From Martinezella rhizogenes (GTDB lineage Bacteria; Pseudomonadota; Alphaproteobacteria; Rhizobiales; Rhizobiaceae): a DNA stretch of 64,000 bases. The position numbers were made by a program, and so were the translations under genes. A model generated the notes under the pieces. That model was not told where the DNA came from and searched no databases. It saw nothing but the letters and a program-made list of their open reading frames with translations. Position 1 is the first letter of the stretch; every line of letters begins with the position of its first letter. Below, in pieces: positions 19,494-30,265 of this stretch. Location of the stretch: positions 372,001 through 436,000 of the forward strand of contig JAAMEZ010000006.1 of the NCBI GenBank assembly GCA_013322215.1, written 5' to 3'.

Positions 19494-20422
19494 GTATCCT
19501 GACCTGCTTTCTTCAAAGCCTTGTTTCTTGCATCGACTGCGGCCTGGCGACGAACTGCGGCATCCGGGGTTAACTCAATGGCGGTACGATCATCGATACG
19601 GAGATCGACGGCAGCGATATCGCGCTGCAGAAGATTCTCGTCCTTATCGAGCTTGGTCAGCCGCGCGAGCGCGCCATCGATATTGTCTTCCGGCAATTTG
19701 ATGATCACACCGTTATCCAGATAGAGATCCCAGCGACGGCCGGCGACGCGCACGAAAGCCTTCACATGACCGCGAACATCGGGCCACTTTGCAAACTGGT
19801 CGTCGATGGAGGCAGCTGCGGTTTCGGCATCACGACCAACAAAGAGCGGCAGGTTCGCAAACTTGTTGTCGCGCAGCGGCGCAATCACGCTGCCATCCTT
19901 CTGGATCAGAGAAAGCTCGGAACCGTGCTGCCAGATCGCATAAGCCTTGCGCTCCTTGAGCTTCACCTCGACGGTCCGCGGATAGACCTTGCGAACCTCG
20001 ACATTCTGAACCCAGGGCAGGTTCGCGATCTTCTGGCGAGCCGCATCGGCATTAAGGGCAACGAGCGAGGTCGTGCCGTCGAGGCCGAGCAGCTGCAGGA
20101 TTTCGATTTCGGAGGTCTCGTCGTTGCCGGAGACCTTCACATCTTCGATCGCAAAACCGGCAGCAGAGGTCGTCGCCTCTGCCACAGCCTGGGTATGACC
20201 GCCGACGGACATGCCGTAAAGGCCGGTCGCAGCAAGGAGAACGAGGGTCGAAACCGTACCCGTATGAGCCGGAATATTGATGCGACCAGAACCAAGACTG
20301 ACAAGGAAGCGAACGGCGCGACGCAGCGGACGCGGCAGGACGAATGCGTCCTCGACGTCGTCGATGGCGAGCGGGACGCGATGACGGGACCGCCTCATAT
20401 TTTTGACCGTCAGCGCAAACAA
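19490..20422 (-). CDS. ftsQ: cell division protein FtsQ
   Basis: A bitopic divisome protein of about 310 residues. A basic cytoplasmic N-terminus is followed by one membrane segment ([16 protein letters not shown]), a POTRA domain ([41 protein letters not shown]) and a periplasmic beta domain. The start is uncertain. TTG at 20422 has GGAGG seven bases upstream and gives the usual beginning MFALTVK; an ATG at 20443 would overlap ddlB more. Either way the start lies inside the end of ddlB, so the two are coupled. Confidence 0.94.
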   Translation of the reverse strand: MFALTVKNMRRSRHRVPLAIDDVEDAFVLPRPLRRAVRFLVSLGSGRINIPAHTGTVSTLVLLAATGLYGMSVGGHTQAVAEATTSAAGFAIEDVKVSGNDETSEIEILQLLGLDGTTSLVALNADAARQKIANLPWVQNVEVRKVYPRTVEVKLKERKAYAIWQHGSELSLIQKDGSVIAPLRDNKFANLPLFVGRDAETAAASIDDQFAKWPDVRGHVKAFVRVAGRRWDLYLDNGVIIKLPEDNIDGALARLTKLDKDENLLQRDIAAVDLRIDDRTAIELTPDAAVRRQAAVDARNKALKKAGQDT

Positions 20423-21336
20423 GACGCGTCCTCCACCATCCACCGGAGAAATTCACCAAAAGAGTAGCCGGCATAAGCGGCCATTTCAGGCACCAGGGAG
20501 GTAGGAGTCATGCCGGGCTGAGTATTGATCTCCAACCAGACAAGTTCGCCCTCTTCGGAAAAGCGATCGTCAAAACGGAAGTCAGATCGACTAACACCGC
20601 GGCAGCCGATAGCTTCATGCGCCCTTAACGATAATGTTTGTATGTTTTGGTAAAGATTCGGTGAAATTTCCGCCGGCAAGACATGTTTTGACCCACCCTT
20701 GGCGTACTTGGCATCGTAATCATAGAAGCTGTGGCCGAGCGGCACGATCTCCGTCACGCCGAGAACCTTGCCATCCATGACGCCGCAGGTCAGCTCGCGC
20801 CCGTAAACATAGCGCTCCACAAGCACCTCGTCGCCATAGCGCCACTCGGCGGACGTGACGATCTGCGGCGGATGCGCCTGATCTTCCTTGACGATGACGA
20901 CACCGAAGCTCGAACCTTCACGCACCGGCTTGACGACATAAGGCGGCTTCATCGGGTGCTCGCCGACAATAGCGAAGCGATCCATGACGATCGAGTTGGC
21001 AACCGGGATACCGGCTGCCGCAGCAACCGTTTTCGCGCGGGACTTGTCCATGGCAAGAGCCGAGGCAAGCACGCCGGAATGCGTATAGGGAATCTGCAGG
21101 TACTCCAGAATGCCCTGAATGGTGCCGTCTTCGCCGAAAGGACCATGCAATGCATTGAAGACGACGTCGGGCTTCAGCTCGGCCAGGCGGCTGGCGACAT
21201 CATGATCGACATCGACACGGGTAACCCGGAAGCCTTCCGCTTCGAGGGCATCGGCACATGCCTTTCCCGAAGAAAGGCTGACGGGCCTCTCCGAGGAAAA
21301 TCCGCCCAAAAGGACAGCCACATGCTTGCCACCCAT
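20410..21336 (-). CDS. ddlB: D-alanine--D-alanine ligase
   Basis: The 308-residue ATP-grasp enzyme from ATG 21336 begins [20 protein letters not shown]. It has the ligase features [30 protein letters not shown] (ATP loop), and the metal/ATP residues in RSDFRFDD and [22 protein letters not shown]. It makes the D-Ala-D-Ala dipeptide used by MurF. It is the first gene of the ddlB-ftsQ-ftsA-ftsZ group, which has its own upstream region. A GTG at 21354 would add six residues. Confidence 0.96.
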   Translation of the reverse strand: MGGKHVAVLLGGFSSERPVSLSSGKACADALEAEGFRVTRVDVDHDVASRLAELKPDVVFNALHGPFGEDGTIQGILEYLQIPYTHSGVLASALAMDKSRAKTVAAAAGIPVANSIVMDRFAIVGEHPMKPPYVVKPVREGSSFGVVIVKEDQAHPPQIVTSAEWRYGDEVLVERYVYGRELTCGVMDGKVLGVTEIVPLGHSFYDYDAKYAKGGSKHVLPAEISPNLYQNIQTLSLRAHEAIGCRGVSRSDFRFDDRFSEEGELVWLEINTQPGMTPTSLVPEMAAYAGYSFGEFLRWMVEDASCLR

Positions 21337-21438
21337 CAATACCCCCGACTTCACGGTCTCTACTCTGCTTCTTGCAGGGCCACGCCTAACCGCGATTCTC
21401 GCCCCGCTTTCAATAGGTCGATTAGAACGACATTAAGG

Positions 21439-21454
21439 TTAATGAAGCGTTTAC
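21439..21454. promoter_or_regulatory. CtrA-like site upstream of ddlB
   Basis: TTAA-N7-TTTAC, one base from the CtrA consensus TTAA-N7-TTAAC, about 100 bp upstream of ddlB. It lies in an AT-rich patch that also carries CATTAA-GG-TTAATG (21431-21444) and GTTAAC. CtrA is known to act at division genes in alphaproteobacteria; the assignment here is by sequence only. Confidence 0.3.
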
Positions 21455-21574
21455 TTTCGTTAACTTTCCGCCGTCCTGGCGATGGTCGATTGGTTCGAAT
21501 CAAACCGACTTAAAGAATTCTGCCATTAGAATCATGGAGTTGCTACTTTTGAAATCGCTACATTTAGATTTTTT

Positions 21575-21613
21575 TAAACAATAAGCCCCGCATCGAGGGG
21601 TCGATGCGGGGCT
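21575..21613 (-). terminator. terminator after aqpZ
   Basis: AGCCCCGCATCGA (21584-21596) pairs perfectly with TCGATGCGGGGCT (21601-21613) around GGGG. On the minus strand it is followed by TATTGTTT, and it lies about 25 bp past the aqpZ stop. Confidence 0.75.
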
Positions 21614-21637
21614 CAAGGCTTTAAAATGACACCGATA

Positions 21638-22324
21638 TCACTCGCTGTCGTCGACCAGTTTCCAGACCAATCCGCCCAGCGCTCCGCCGATGATGGGCGC
21701 GACCCAGAACAGCCAAAGCTGCTGCAGAGCCCAGCCGCCGACAAACAGGGCCTGCCCTGTCGAGCGGGCCGGATTGACCGACGTATTGGTGATCGGAATC
21801 GAGATCAAATGGATCAGTGTCAACGCCAGGCCGATGGCGATCGGCGCGAAGCCGGCCGGCACCTTGCTGCTCGTTGACCCCAGAATCACGACCAGGAAGA
21901 ACAGGGTCAGCACGATTTCGGCTACCAATGCCGACACCATGGAATAGCCGCCAGGGGAATGTTCCCCGTAGCCGTTCGCCGCAAAGCCGCCGAGCTGGAA
22001 ATCAGCCTTGCCGCTTGCGATCAGATAGAGCACCGCCGCCGCGGCGATCGCGCCGATCACCTGCGCGATGATATAGGGAACGAGCTGCCCGCCGGGAAAG
22101 CGGCCAGCCACCGTCAGGCCGACCGAAACGGCCGGATTGAAGTGCCCTCCCGATATGCCGCCCACGGCAAAAGCCATGGTCAGTACGGTCAGACCAAACG
22201 CAAAGGCAACACCTAGAAAACCGATACCGAGGCTCGGAAATGCCGCTGCGAAGATCGCACTGCCGCAGCCGCCGAATACGAGCCAAAACGTCCCAAGAAA
22301 CTCAGCGATGAGTTTTTTCTGCAT
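21638..22324 (-). CDS. aqpZ: aquaporin Z-type water channel
   Basis: The 228-residue protein from ATG 22324 (preceded by GGAGAAGGG) has six membrane segments and both pore motifs, GGHFNPAVS (NPA 63-65) and SVNPARSTG (NPA 184-186). The residue set (His in the fifth helix region IHLISIP, Arg after the second NPA) fits a narrow water-selective filter. It would carry water across the inner membrane. The frame is open 39 codons further upstream, but that segment is not channel-like. It is divergent from the MFS gene and interrupts the dcw cluster. Confidence 0.93.
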   Translation of the reverse strand: MQKKLIAEFLGTFWLVFGGCGSAIFAAAFPSLGIGFLGVAFAFGLTVLTMAFAVGGISGGHFNPAVSVGLTVAGRFPGGQLVPYIIAQVIGAIAAAAVLYLIASGKADFQLGGFAANGYGEHSPGGYSMVSALVAEIVLTLFFLVVILGSTSSKVPAGFAPIAIGLALTLIHLISIPITNTSVNPARSTGQALFVGGWALQQLWLFWVAPIIGGALGGLVWKLVDDSE

Positions 22325-22579
22325 GAAACCCTTCTCCTCAGCCCGCAATCCAAGCGAGAATCGGTCATTGGTGAAAAAGATTCCGGTAAGGACTCGCCGG
22401 AGCACGCCTCTCCAACAACAAACGCCCGCCTGATTGCTCACGAATCAACAATTACGGCAAAATAATAGCACGCAACCGCTGATTTCTTGCGCAGTTAACG
22501 TTTGCGTTGAACAAAAATTACGCTAAGGACAATTTTTATCCGCTAAGCGCGCCTTAGCATCATCTGAATTGGTGGGAAC

Positions 22580-23911
22580 ATGACTGACGCGATATCTCCC
22601 TTATCGCCGACTCCCTCGTCATCGAACAATGCTGTTGCGAATTCCCCGGCACGTGTTCTGATCGCGAGCCTCATCGGCACAACGATCGAATTTTTCGATT
22701 TCTATGTTTATGCAACGGCGGCGGTTATCGTCTTCCCGAAGCTGTTCTTCCCGGCAAGCGATCCGACATCTGCAACCTTGCAGTCCTTCGCGACCTTCTC
22801 CATCGCCTTCTTCGCGCGCCCGATCGGCGCGATGATCTTCGGCCATTTCGGGGACCGGATCGGACGCAAGGCGACGCTGGTTGCGGCGCTGATGACCATG
22901 GGTCTCTCGACGGTCGTGATCGGCATGCTGCCGACCTATGAGTCGATCGGCGTTCTCGCACCGATTCTTTTGGCGCTTTGCCGCCTCGGCCAAGGCCTTG
23001 GTCTCGGCGGCGAGTGGGGTGGCGCTGTATTGCTTGCGACGGAAAACGCACCGGAGGGCAAGCGCAGCTGGTATGCCATGTTCCCGCAGCTCGGCGCACC
23101 CATCGGCTTCATCCTTTCGGCAGGTCTCTTCCTGATTCTGCGCGAAACCATGGCAGATGCGGATTTCCTCAACTACGGCTGGCGCGTTCCCTTCCTGATC
23201 AGCATCGTGCTGGTGGCCGTCGGTCTTTATGTCCGCCTGAAGATCACCGAAACCCCGGAATTCCAGCGCGCCATCGAGAAGGAAGAGCGCGTTTCAGTTC
23301 CGATCGCGGTCATCTTCCGCTCGCACTTCCGCAGCCTGATCCTCGGCACTATCATCGCGGTCGCAACCTTCGTGCTGTTCTATCTGATGACGGCATTCAC
23401 GCTGAGCTGGGGCACTCGCCCCCCGGGCAACGGTGCACTGCCGGCCGGTCTCGGCTACTCGCAGGGCCAGTTCCTCGTCGTCCAGCTCGTCGGCGTCGTC
23501 TTCTTCGGCCTGATGATCCCGATCTCGGGCCTGTTGTCGGATCGGTATTCGCGCCGTCTGGTCCTCATCCTGACGACGATTGGCATCCTGATCTTCGGCC
23601 TGTTCTATTCGTCGCTGCTGACGGCTGGTCTTGCCGGTGCCTTCGCCTGCTCGATCATCGGTCTGGCCCTAATGGGCTTTACCTATGGCCCGATCGGCGC
23701 CGCTCTGGCTGCCCCCTTCCCGACCACCGTTCGCTACACCGGTGCTTCGATGACCTTCAATCTCGGCGGCATCGTCGGTGCATCCCTGGCGCCCTACATC
23801 GCCACGTGGCTCGCAACCAACTACGGCCTCGTCTATGTCGGTTACTATCTGGCGGCGGCCGCGGTTCTCTCGCTGATCGGCATTCTGCTTTCAGGCAATG
23901 ACGAAGTCTGA
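22580..23911 (+). CDS. MFS transporter, metabolite:H+ symporter (MHS) type
   Basis: The 443-residue, 12-helix protein starts with the MHS family pattern ARVLIASLIGTTIEFFDFYVY. It carries the loop 2-3 motif GDRIGRKATL and GRLGQGLGLGGEWGGAVLL, typical of the ShiA/ProP/YhjE group of proton-coupled transporters. The substrate (organic acid, shikimate-like or osmolyte) cannot be told. It has its own terminator and is flanked by minus-strand genes, so it is monocistronic. It lies with aqpZ as an insert between murB and ddlB. Confidence 0.9.
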   Translation: MTDAISPLSPTPSSSNNAVANSPARVLIASLIGTTIEFFDFYVYATAAVIVFPKLFFPASDPTSATLQSFATFSIAFFARPIGAMIFGHFGDRIGRKATLVAALMTMGLSTVVIGMLPTYESIGVLAPILLALCRLGQGLGLGGEWGGAVLLATENAPEGKRSWYAMFPQLGAPIGFILSAGLFLILRETMADADFLNYGWRVPFLISIVLVAVGLYVRLKITETPEFQRAIEKEERVSVPIAVIFRSHFRSLILGTIIAVATFVLFYLMTAFTLSWGTRPPGNGALPAGLGYSQGQFLVVQLVGVVFFGLMIPISGLLSDRYSRRLVLILTTIGILIFGLFYSSLLTAGLAGAFACSIIGLALMGFTYGPIGAALAAPFPTTVRYTGASMTFNLGGIVGASLAPYIATWLATNYGLVYVGYYLAAAAVLSLIGILLSGNDEV

Positions 23912-23932
23912 GAGAACAAGCATAACCAATTG

Positions 23933-23961
23933 AAAAGGCCGGGTGAAAACCCGGCCTTTTT
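23933..23961. terminator. bidirectional terminator between the MFS gene and murB
   Basis: GGCCGGGT (23937-23944), loop GAAA, ACCCGGCC (23949-23956), then TTTTT; AAAA on the other side. It can serve both convergent transcripts. Confidence 0.85.
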
Positions 23962-24003
23962 CTTGAAGCATTTTGTGAAGTTGGCGCCGATTGCGGCCCG
24001 GGC

Positions 24004-24978
24004 CTACTCCGTCGTCACACCCTGGAACGGGCGGACTTCCCGGCCTGGCATGAAGTGGCCGAGGCGCTTGATTTCCCACTCCAGCTTGACGCCGGATTTT
24101 TCGAAAACCTCGCGACGCACCTGCTCGCCGAGATATTCCAGATCATAGCCGGTCGCCTGCTCCATGTTGATCATGAAGTTACAATGCAGCGACGACATCT
24201 GCGCACCGCCGATAACCAGACCGCGGCAACCCGCCTCGTCGATCAGCTTCCAGGCGGAAAGACCATCCGGATTCTTGAATGTTGAGCCGCCTGTCTTTTC
24301 CCGTACCGGCTGCACCGTTTCGCGATGAGCGCGTACCGCATCCATCTCGGCGCGAATCTTGGCTCTATCCTCCGGATAGCCCTCGAAAAGGACGTGCGTG
24401 AAGATCAGATCCTCAGACGCATCGGAATGGCGATAGCTGTAACCCATCTCCGCGTTGGTTAGGACGTGCTTGTCACCCTTGCGGTCGACCGCATGCACTT
24501 CGATGACGCGCTCACGGGTTTCGGCACCATTGGCACCTGCATTCATCCGCGCAGCGCCACCGATGCTGCCGGGAATGCCGTAATAGAAATGGAAACCGCC
24601 GATGCTGTTGTCCATCGCCATGGCGGCGACATGCTTGTCCGGGCAGATCGCGCCGGCCAGGATGCGGTTCTCGCCGGCAAGCTCGACCGAGCCGAAGCCC
24701 TTGGCCGAAAGCCTGAGGACGACGCCCGGAATGCCGCCATCACGCACCAATATGTTCGAACCCACGCCGACGACCGTCAGCGGCACTTCTTCCGGCAGGA
24801 TCTTCAGAAATGCGATCAGATCATCCGTGTCGTGAGGCTGGAACATCAATTCCGCCAGCCCGCCGGCGCGGAACCACGTCACACGATCCATCGGAGCATC
24901 CGGCGTCAGCCGGCCCCTGATGTCCTTTACACCGTCGCCGAGCGACGCCAGAAGCTTTTCCCCATCTACCTGTTTCAT
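24004..24978 (-). CDS. murB: UDP-N-acetylenolpyruvoylglucosamine reductase
   Basis: The 324-residue flavoenzyme has the FAD-binding region [22 protein letters not shown], the [17 protein letters not shown] loop, and [10 protein letters not shown], which holds the catalytic Ser of type I/II MurB. It reduces enolpyruvyl-UDP-GlcNAc to UDP-MurNAc with NADPH. The start overlaps the murC stop by 4 bp. It is the last gene of the mraZ-to-murB run. Confidence 0.96.
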   Translation of the reverse strand: MKQVDGEKLLASLGDGVKDIRGRLTPDAPMDRVTWFRAGGLAELMFQPHDTDDLIAFLKILPEEVPLTVVGVGSNILVRDGGIPGVVLRLSAKGFGSVELAGENRILAGAICPDKHVAAMAMDNSIGGFHFYYGIPGSIGGAARMNAGANGAETRERVIEVHAVDRKGDKHVLTNAEMGYSYRHSDASEDLIFTHVLFEGYPEDRAKIRAEMDAVRAHRETVQPVREKTGGSTFKNPDGLSAWKLIDEAGCRGLVIGGAQMSSLHCNFMINMEQATGYDLEYLGEQVRREVFEKSGVKLEWEIKRLGHFMPGREVRPFQGVTTE

Positions 24979-26390
24979 GCGGACTTACCCGAGAGGCCTT
25001 CCAATTCCTTTGGCAATGATGCTGCCCAATATGTGATGCTACCTGCCCCCAACAGAACCACAAAATCACCCGGTCGCGCAATCTCTGCAACCATGGCGGC
25101 AAGATCTTCCTGTGATGGCAAGTAGCGCGCATCGCGATGACCGCCGGCCTTGATGCGCGAAACCAGTGTCTGCGAATCGACACCCTCGATCGGATCTTCG
25201 CCGGCAGCATAGACCGGCGCCAGAAAGATGCTGTCGGCATCGTTGAAGCAGGCGGCGAATTCCTCGAAGAGGCTCGACAGGCGCGTATAGCGGTGTGGTT
25301 GATGAACGGCAATGATGCGGCCCGCGCAGGCTTCGCGCGCAGCCTTCAGCACCGCCTTGATTTCGACGGGGTGGTGACCGTAGTCGTCGAAGACTTTGAC
25401 CCCGTTCCATTCACCGGTCAGCGTGAAGCGGCGCTTGACGCCGCCGAAGGATGCAAGCCCCTTGGCGATCGCCTCGCTGGAAATCCCGAGCCGATTGGCA
25501 ACAGCAACAGCAGCCGTCGCATTGGAAATATTGTGGCGGCCCGGCATCGGCATGACCAGATCCTTGATCTGGATCACTTTGCCCGTACGGCGTCTGCGAA
25601 TTTCGATATCGAACAGCGAACGCGTGCCATCGATGCGTACATTCGAGAAACGCACGTCCGCCTGCGGATTTTCGCCATAGGTGATGACTTTTCGATCCTC
25701 GATGCGCCCGACCAGCGACTGAACTTCCGGATGGTCGATGCACATGACGCCGAAGCCGTAGAACGGCACGTTCTCGACGAACTGCCGGAAGGCGGCACGC
25801 ACGGCATCGAAATTGCCGTAATGATCCAGATGCTCCGGATCGATATTGGTCACGACGGCGACATCCGCCGGCAGCTTCAGGAAGGTGCCGTCCGATTCAT
25901 CGGCTTCGACCACCATCCACTCGCCGGCGCCCATGCGCGCATTCGTGCCATAGGCATTGATGATGCCGCCATTGATGACTGTGGGATCAAGTCCGCCGGC
26001 TTCGAGCAGCGTTGCCACGAGCGACGTCGTCGTGGTCTTGCCATGCGTGCCGCCAATGGCGATGGCGTTGCGGAAACGCATCAACTCGGCCAGCATTTCG
26101 GCACGGCGCACGACCGGCAGCAGCTTTTCGCGCGCGGCTACCAGCTCCGGATTGGTCTTCTTGATGGCCGTGGACACGACGACGACTTCTGCATCGCCAA
26201 GGTTCTCAGCCTTGTGACCGATATGGACCGGGATGCCCTTGTCGCGCAGCCGCTGCACGTTGGCGCTTTCCGATTGATCAGAACCCTGTACGCGATGCCC
26301 GAGGTTATGCAGAACCTCGGCAATGCCGCTCATTCCGATGCCACCGATACCGATAAAATGCACAAGGCCGATTGCCTTCGGCAGCTTCAT
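24975..26390 (-). CDS. murC: UDP-N-acetylmuramate--L-alanine ligase
   Basis: The 471-residue Mur ligase has [17 protein letters not shown] (UDP-binding), ATP loop GGTHGKTTT (113-121), [11 protein letters not shown], and the C-terminal domain with [14 protein letters not shown] and HQPHRYTRL. It adds L-Ala to UDP-MurNAc. It overlaps murG by 4 bp upstream and murB by 4 bp downstream. Confidence 0.97.
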   Translation of the reverse strand: MKLPKAIGLVHFIGIGGIGMSGIAEVLHNLGHRVQGSDQSESANVQRLRDKGIPVHIGHKAENLGDAEVVVVSTAIKKTNPELVAAREKLLPVVRRAEMLAELMRFRNAIAIGGTHGKTTTTSLVATLLEAGGLDPTVINGGIINAYGTNARMGAGEWMVVEADESDGTFLKLPADVAVVTNIDPEHLDHYGNFDAVRAAFRQFVENVPFYGFGVMCIDHPEVQSLVGRIEDRKVITYGENPQADVRFSNVRIDGTRSLFDIEIRRRRTGKVIQIKDLVMPMPGRHNISNATAAVAVANRLGISSEAIAKGLASFGGVKRRFTLTGEWNGVKVFDDYGHHPVEIKAVLKAAREACAGRIIAVHQPHRYTRLSSLFEEFAACFNDADSIFLAPVYAAGEDPIEGVDSQTLVSRIKAGGHRDARYLPSQEDLAAMVAEIARPGDFVVLLGAGSITYWAASLPKELEGLSGKSA

Positions 26391-27508
26391 GCGCCTGCCC
26401 CCTTGAATTGCTGAATTGAACGTCCCGCGGCAATAGCCTCAACCATGTCGGCAAGCAAGTTTGCCGCATCCGGCCTGCCCGCCTGCTTGGCTGATGCCGC
26501 CATCTTTGCGAGCTTTTCCGGCATGGTCATGGCGCCGCGCAGAATGGTGGAAAGTTTCTCTGACGTCAGTTCCGACTGCGCGATAACTTTCACGCCGCCG
26601 GTTGCCGCCAATGCCGCGGCATTGGCCGCCTGATCATGATCGAGCGCATGCGGATAGGGAACCAGGATCGCCGGGCGTCCGATAACTGCAAGCTCGGAAA
26701 CCGTGGAAGCACCAGAGCGGCAGAGAACCAGATGTGCAGCGCCAATGCGCTCCGCCATGTCGTTGAAGAACGGCGCAACATCGGCGCCCATGTCAAGCTT
26801 TCTTGTGCAGCTGTTGACCGTCTCCATATCCTCGGGGCGCACTTGCTGGGTGATCCGCAGGCGCTTGCGCAGCGGCTCCTCAAGCAGGCTGATTGCCGTA
26901 GGAACGGCCTTCGAGAAATACTGAGCGCCCTGGCTGCCGCCAAAGACGACAAGGTTAAACGGATCTTCCGGACCAGACGGCACATAGGGACGTTTCGCAG
27001 CCTCGATGACAGCCGGGCGCACGGGATTGCCCGTGGTCACCGTCTTCTCGGCAAATGCGCCGTTGTCCGTAAGGAAGCCGCCGGCAATCGCGCGCACGCG
27101 CGTCGCCAGCATCTTGTTGGCGCGGCCCATGACGGCATTCTGCTCATGCAGCATGGACGGTACGCCCATGCGCGTCGCCGCCAGAAGCGGCGGAACCGTC
27201 GGATAACCACCGAAGCCGACGACACAGACGGGCTTGATGCGCCGGATCAGCTTGCGCGCAGCGCGCATACCGGTCCACAGCGTCCAAAGAGCTTGCGCAA
27301 CCTTTACCGGGTTCTTCGAACCGATCGTTGCCGAGGGCACGACATGAATCTCGTCTGCCGGAAACTTGCCGGCATAGCGTTCGGCACGGCTGTCGGTGAC
27401 GAGATGCACGGAATAGCCGCGCTCCTTCAGCTTGTAGGCCAGTGCTTCGGCCGGAAATACGTGACCGCCGGTTCCGCCGGCGGCAAGAAGGACAATGCCT
27501 TTACTCAT
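26387..27508 (-). CDS. murG: lipid II synthase MurG (GlcNAc transferase)
   Basis: The 373-residue GT-B glycosyltransferase has the N-terminal loop [16 protein letters not shown], the membrane-associating [14 protein letters not shown] segment, [12 protein letters not shown], and the UDP-GlcNAc site VFGGSQGA and [24 protein letters not shown]. It converts lipid I to lipid II at the inner face of the membrane. About 180 bp without a recognised gene separate it from ftsW. Confidence 0.97.
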   Translation of the reverse strand: MSKGIVLLAAGGTGGHVFPAEALAYKLKERGYSVHLVTDSRAERYAGKFPADEIHVVPSATIGSKNPVKVAQALWTLWTGMRAARKLIRRIKPVCVVGFGGYPTVPPLLAATRMGVPSMLHEQNAVMGRANKMLATRVRAIAGGFLTDNGAFAEKTVTTGNPVRPAVIEAAKRPYVPSGPEDPFNLVVFGGSQGAQYFSKAVPTAISLLEEPLRKRLRITQQVRPEDMETVNSCTRKLDMGADVAPFFNDMAERIGAAHLVLCRSGASTVSELAVIGRPAILVPYPHALDHDQAANAAALAATGGVKVIAQSELTSEKLSTILRGAMTMPEKLAKMAASAKQAGRPDAANLLADMVEAIAAGRSIQQFKGAGA

Positions 27509-27689
27509 AATTTTCGCTCCCGCGAATACCCCACTACTCGGGGCATCTCCCTAATATAGGAAGCCGCCCCGACCGCGTCATCGGCGCGGGCCAAGCTCCC
27601 CTCATAGACCGGCACCTCGTGAAAAGCGACCGGAGAATGAGAGGAAGGCTGGAGATATGAAGAGCAAATAAACCGCAGTTCCAAGACGA

Positions 27690-28844
27690 TCACTCCGCCG
27701 GCAAACCGTGCGTCACGCGGAACATGGTACGGTCCTGTGCACGCTTTTCCGGCCTATGACGCGTCAGCGCCAGAATGAAGCCAGCCGTCACGCAGATAGC
27801 GGTCATCGACGAGCCGCCATAGGAAATGAGCGGCAGCGTCATGCCCTTGGCCGGCAGCAACTGCAGGTTCACGCCGATGTTGATGATCGACTGGATGCCG
27901 ATCTGCAGCACCAGGCCGGCGACGGCGAAGCGGTTGAAATCGTTCTTCTCCTTATAGGCATGCGAGAGGCCGCGCAGCACGAGGAAGGCGAAGATCAGCA
28001 CGAGTACCATGCAGAAGATGGCGCCGAACTCCTCGGCCGCGACCGAGAAGATGAAGTCGGTGTGGGCATCCGGAATGATGCGCTTGACGGTACCTTCACC
28101 CGGACCGACGCCGAACCAGGTGCCGTGAACGATCGCTTCCTTGGCGGTGTCGACCTGGAACGTATCGCCCTCGCCCGTCAGGAACTTGTTCACACGTTGC
28201 GCGACGTGATCGAAGACGTAGTAAGCCGTGACGAAACCGCCTGCGCCGAGACCGCCGAGTACGATGATCCACAGCCAGGGCATGCCGGCCATGAAGAACA
28301 TGCCGCCCCAGACGGCGGTCGTCAGGATCGTCTGGCCAAGGTCAGGCTGCGCGACGAGCAAGGCGACGACAATGCCGAAGAGGATGATAGCAAAGAGATT
28401 GCCAGGAATCTCGGGCTGGCGCGCATGTTCGGAAAACAGCCAGGCGCAGACGACGACGAAAGCCGGCTTCATGAATTCCGAAGGCTGGATCGACAAGGCC
28501 GCGATATTGACCCAACGGCGAGAACCCTTCACTTCAATGCCGAAGAAAAGCGCGAAAAGCATCATCGCCAGCGATACGATGAGCAGAATGACCGCGGTCC
28601 TTCGCACCTGCCTGGGCGTCATGAAGGAAATACCGATCATCGCTGCAATCGCCGGGACGAGGAATAGGGCATGGCGCTTGACGAAGTGGAACGGCTCAAG
28701 ACCGATACGCTCCGCCACCGCGGGCGACGCCGCGAAGGACAGCATGAAGCCGATGCCGATCAAGAGGATGAAAAGGGCGAGAAATACGCGGTCGATGGTC
28801 CAGAACCACTCGGCCAAGGCCCCACGTTCAACGCGGCTTACCAT
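27690..28844 (-). CDS. ftsW: SEDS peptidoglycan polymerase FtsW
   Basis: The 384-residue protein has about ten membrane helices and the SEDS features GSRRWVNIAALSIQPSEFMKPAFV, AQPDLGQTIL, the loop VDTAKEAIVHGTWFGVGPGEGTVKRIIPDAHTDFIFSVAAEEFG, and LPLISYGGSS near the end. FtsW polymerises septal glycan together with FtsI, whose gene lies upstream in the same cluster. It starts 1 bp after the murD stop codon. Confidence 0.97.
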   Translation of the reverse strand: MVSRVERGALAEWFWTIDRVFLALFILLIGIGFMLSFAASPAVAERIGLEPFHFVKRHALFLVPAIAAMIGISFMTPRQVRRTAVILLIVSLAMMLFALFFGIEVKGSRRWVNIAALSIQPSEFMKPAFVVVCAWLFSEHARQPEIPGNLFAIILFGIVVALLVAQPDLGQTILTTAVWGGMFFMAGMPWLWIIVLGGLGAGGFVTAYYVFDHVAQRVNKFLTGEGDTFQVDTAKEAIVHGTWFGVGPGEGTVKRIIPDAHTDFIFSVAAEEFGAIFCMVLVLIFAFLVLRGLSHAYKEKNDFNRFAVAGLVLQIGIQSIINIGVNLQLLPAKGMTLPLISYGGSSMTAICVTAGFILALTRHRPEKRAQDRTMFRVTHGLPAE

Positions 28845-28845
28845 A

Positions 28846-30258
28846 TCATTTGCCTCCAGCTGCTGAACCGATCAGCATGGTGACGCCATCGATCGCAGCG
28901 ACATGGCTGACGAAGGCGTCGCCTCTGACCTCGAAATTCTTGTACTGATCGAAGCTTGCGCAAGCCGGCGACAACATCACCGCTGCGGACTCGTGTTCAT
29001 CTCTATCCGCATCAACAGCAGCGTGCGCGACGGCGCGTTCCAGCGTGCCGGAAATTTCATAAGGCACCTGCTCGCCGAGCGTCGCCGCAAAGGCGGGCGC
29101 CGCCTCACCGATCAAATAGGCCTTGGCGATACGCGGAAAGAGCGGCGCCAGGCTGGTGATCCCACCCTCTTTCGGCAGACCGCCGGCGATCCAGTAGATA
29201 TTCTCGTAGCTCGAAAGCGCGGGGGCTGCCGCATCCGCATTGGTCGCCTTGGAATCGTTGACGAAGACCACTCGGCCACGCCGTCCGACCGGCTGCATGC
29301 GATGCTTGAGACCAGGGAAGGATTTCAGCCCGGCCCGGATCTCCTCGGCGGAAATGCCGACAGCAAGGCAGGCAGCGATCGCTGCTGCTGCATTCTGTGC
29401 GTTGTGGCCGCCGCGCAAGGTCTGGATGCCGTCGAGATCGGCGATCTCGCTTGCCGCACCGTTCGATGCCTCCAGGATGCGACTGCCCTCTGCATAAAGG
29501 CCATCCGCCAAGGCATGTCGGCGCGAAATCCGCATCACCTTGATACCCGCCCGCTCGACGCGGTCGGCGATCAGGGAGGCATAGCTGTCGTCGACGCCGA
29601 CGACGGCAACGTCGCTGCCGGCGACGAGCCGCTCCTTGATGTCAGCATAGTGCTGCATCGTGCCATGGCGATCGAGATGATCGGGCGTCAGGTTCAGCAG
29701 GATGCCGGCCGAAGGGTTGAGCGTCGGCGCCAGATCGATCTGATAGGAAGAGCATTCGACCACATAGAACCGACCGGCCTTCGGCGGGTCGAGCGTCAGT
29801 ACGGCGGTGCCGATATTGCCGCCGAGCTGCGTGTCTCGACCGCTCGATTGCAGGATATGGGCGATCAGCGCCGTCGTCGTCGATTTGCCGTTCGTTCCGG
29901 TAATGGCGATGAAAGGGCAATCCGGTGCATGCGCCCGCCGCTCCCTAACGAAAAGCTCGACATCGCCGATGATTTCGACGCCAGCTGCATGAGCAAGATC
30001 GACGGTCCAGTGCGGCTTGGGATGCGTCAGCGGCACGCCGGGCGACAACACGAAGACCGACAGGCTGTTCCAGTCGATGGTGCGCAAATCGGCGACCGCT
30101 ATTCCCTCGGCAGCCGCCTTCGCCACGCTGTCCGGATTGTCGTCCCAGGCCGTGACATCGGCGCCACCGGCGACGAGCGCACGCGCCGTGGCAAAGCCCG
30201 AGCCGCCGAGGCCGAAGAGAGCGACCTTCTTTCCGTTCAGCGTGGTGACAGGGATCAT
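28846..30258 (-). CDS. murD: UDP-N-acetylmuramoylalanine--D-glutamate ligase
   Basis: The 470-residue Mur ligase has [30 protein letters not shown] loop [16 protein letters not shown] (121 onward), [11 protein letters not shown], and the C-terminal [16 protein letters not shown] segment. It adds D-Glu to UDP-MurNAc-L-Ala. It lies 7 bp downstream of mraY. Confidence 0.97.
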   Translation of the reverse strand: MIPVTTLNGKKVALFGLGGSGFATARALVAGGADVTAWDDNPDSVAKAAAEGIAVADLRTIDWNSLSVFVLSPGVPLTHPKPHWTVDLAHAAGVEIIGDVELFVRERRAHAPDCPFIAITGTNGKSTTTALIAHILQSSGRDTQLGGNIGTAVLTLDPPKAGRFYVVECSSYQIDLAPTLNPSAGILLNLTPDHLDRHGTMQHYADIKERLVAGSDVAVVGVDDSYASLIADRVERAGIKVMRISRRHALADGLYAEGSRILEASNGAASEIADLDGIQTLRGGHNAQNAAAAIAACLAVGISAEEIRAGLKSFPGLKHRMQPVGRRGRVVFVNDSKATNADAAAPALSSYENIYWIAGGLPKEGGITSLAPLFPRIAKAYLIGEAAPAFAATLGEQVPYEISGTLERAVAHAAVDADRDEHESAAVMLSPACASFDQYKNFEVRGDAFVSHVAAIDGVTMLIGSAAGGK

Positions 30259-30265
30259 CGACGCC

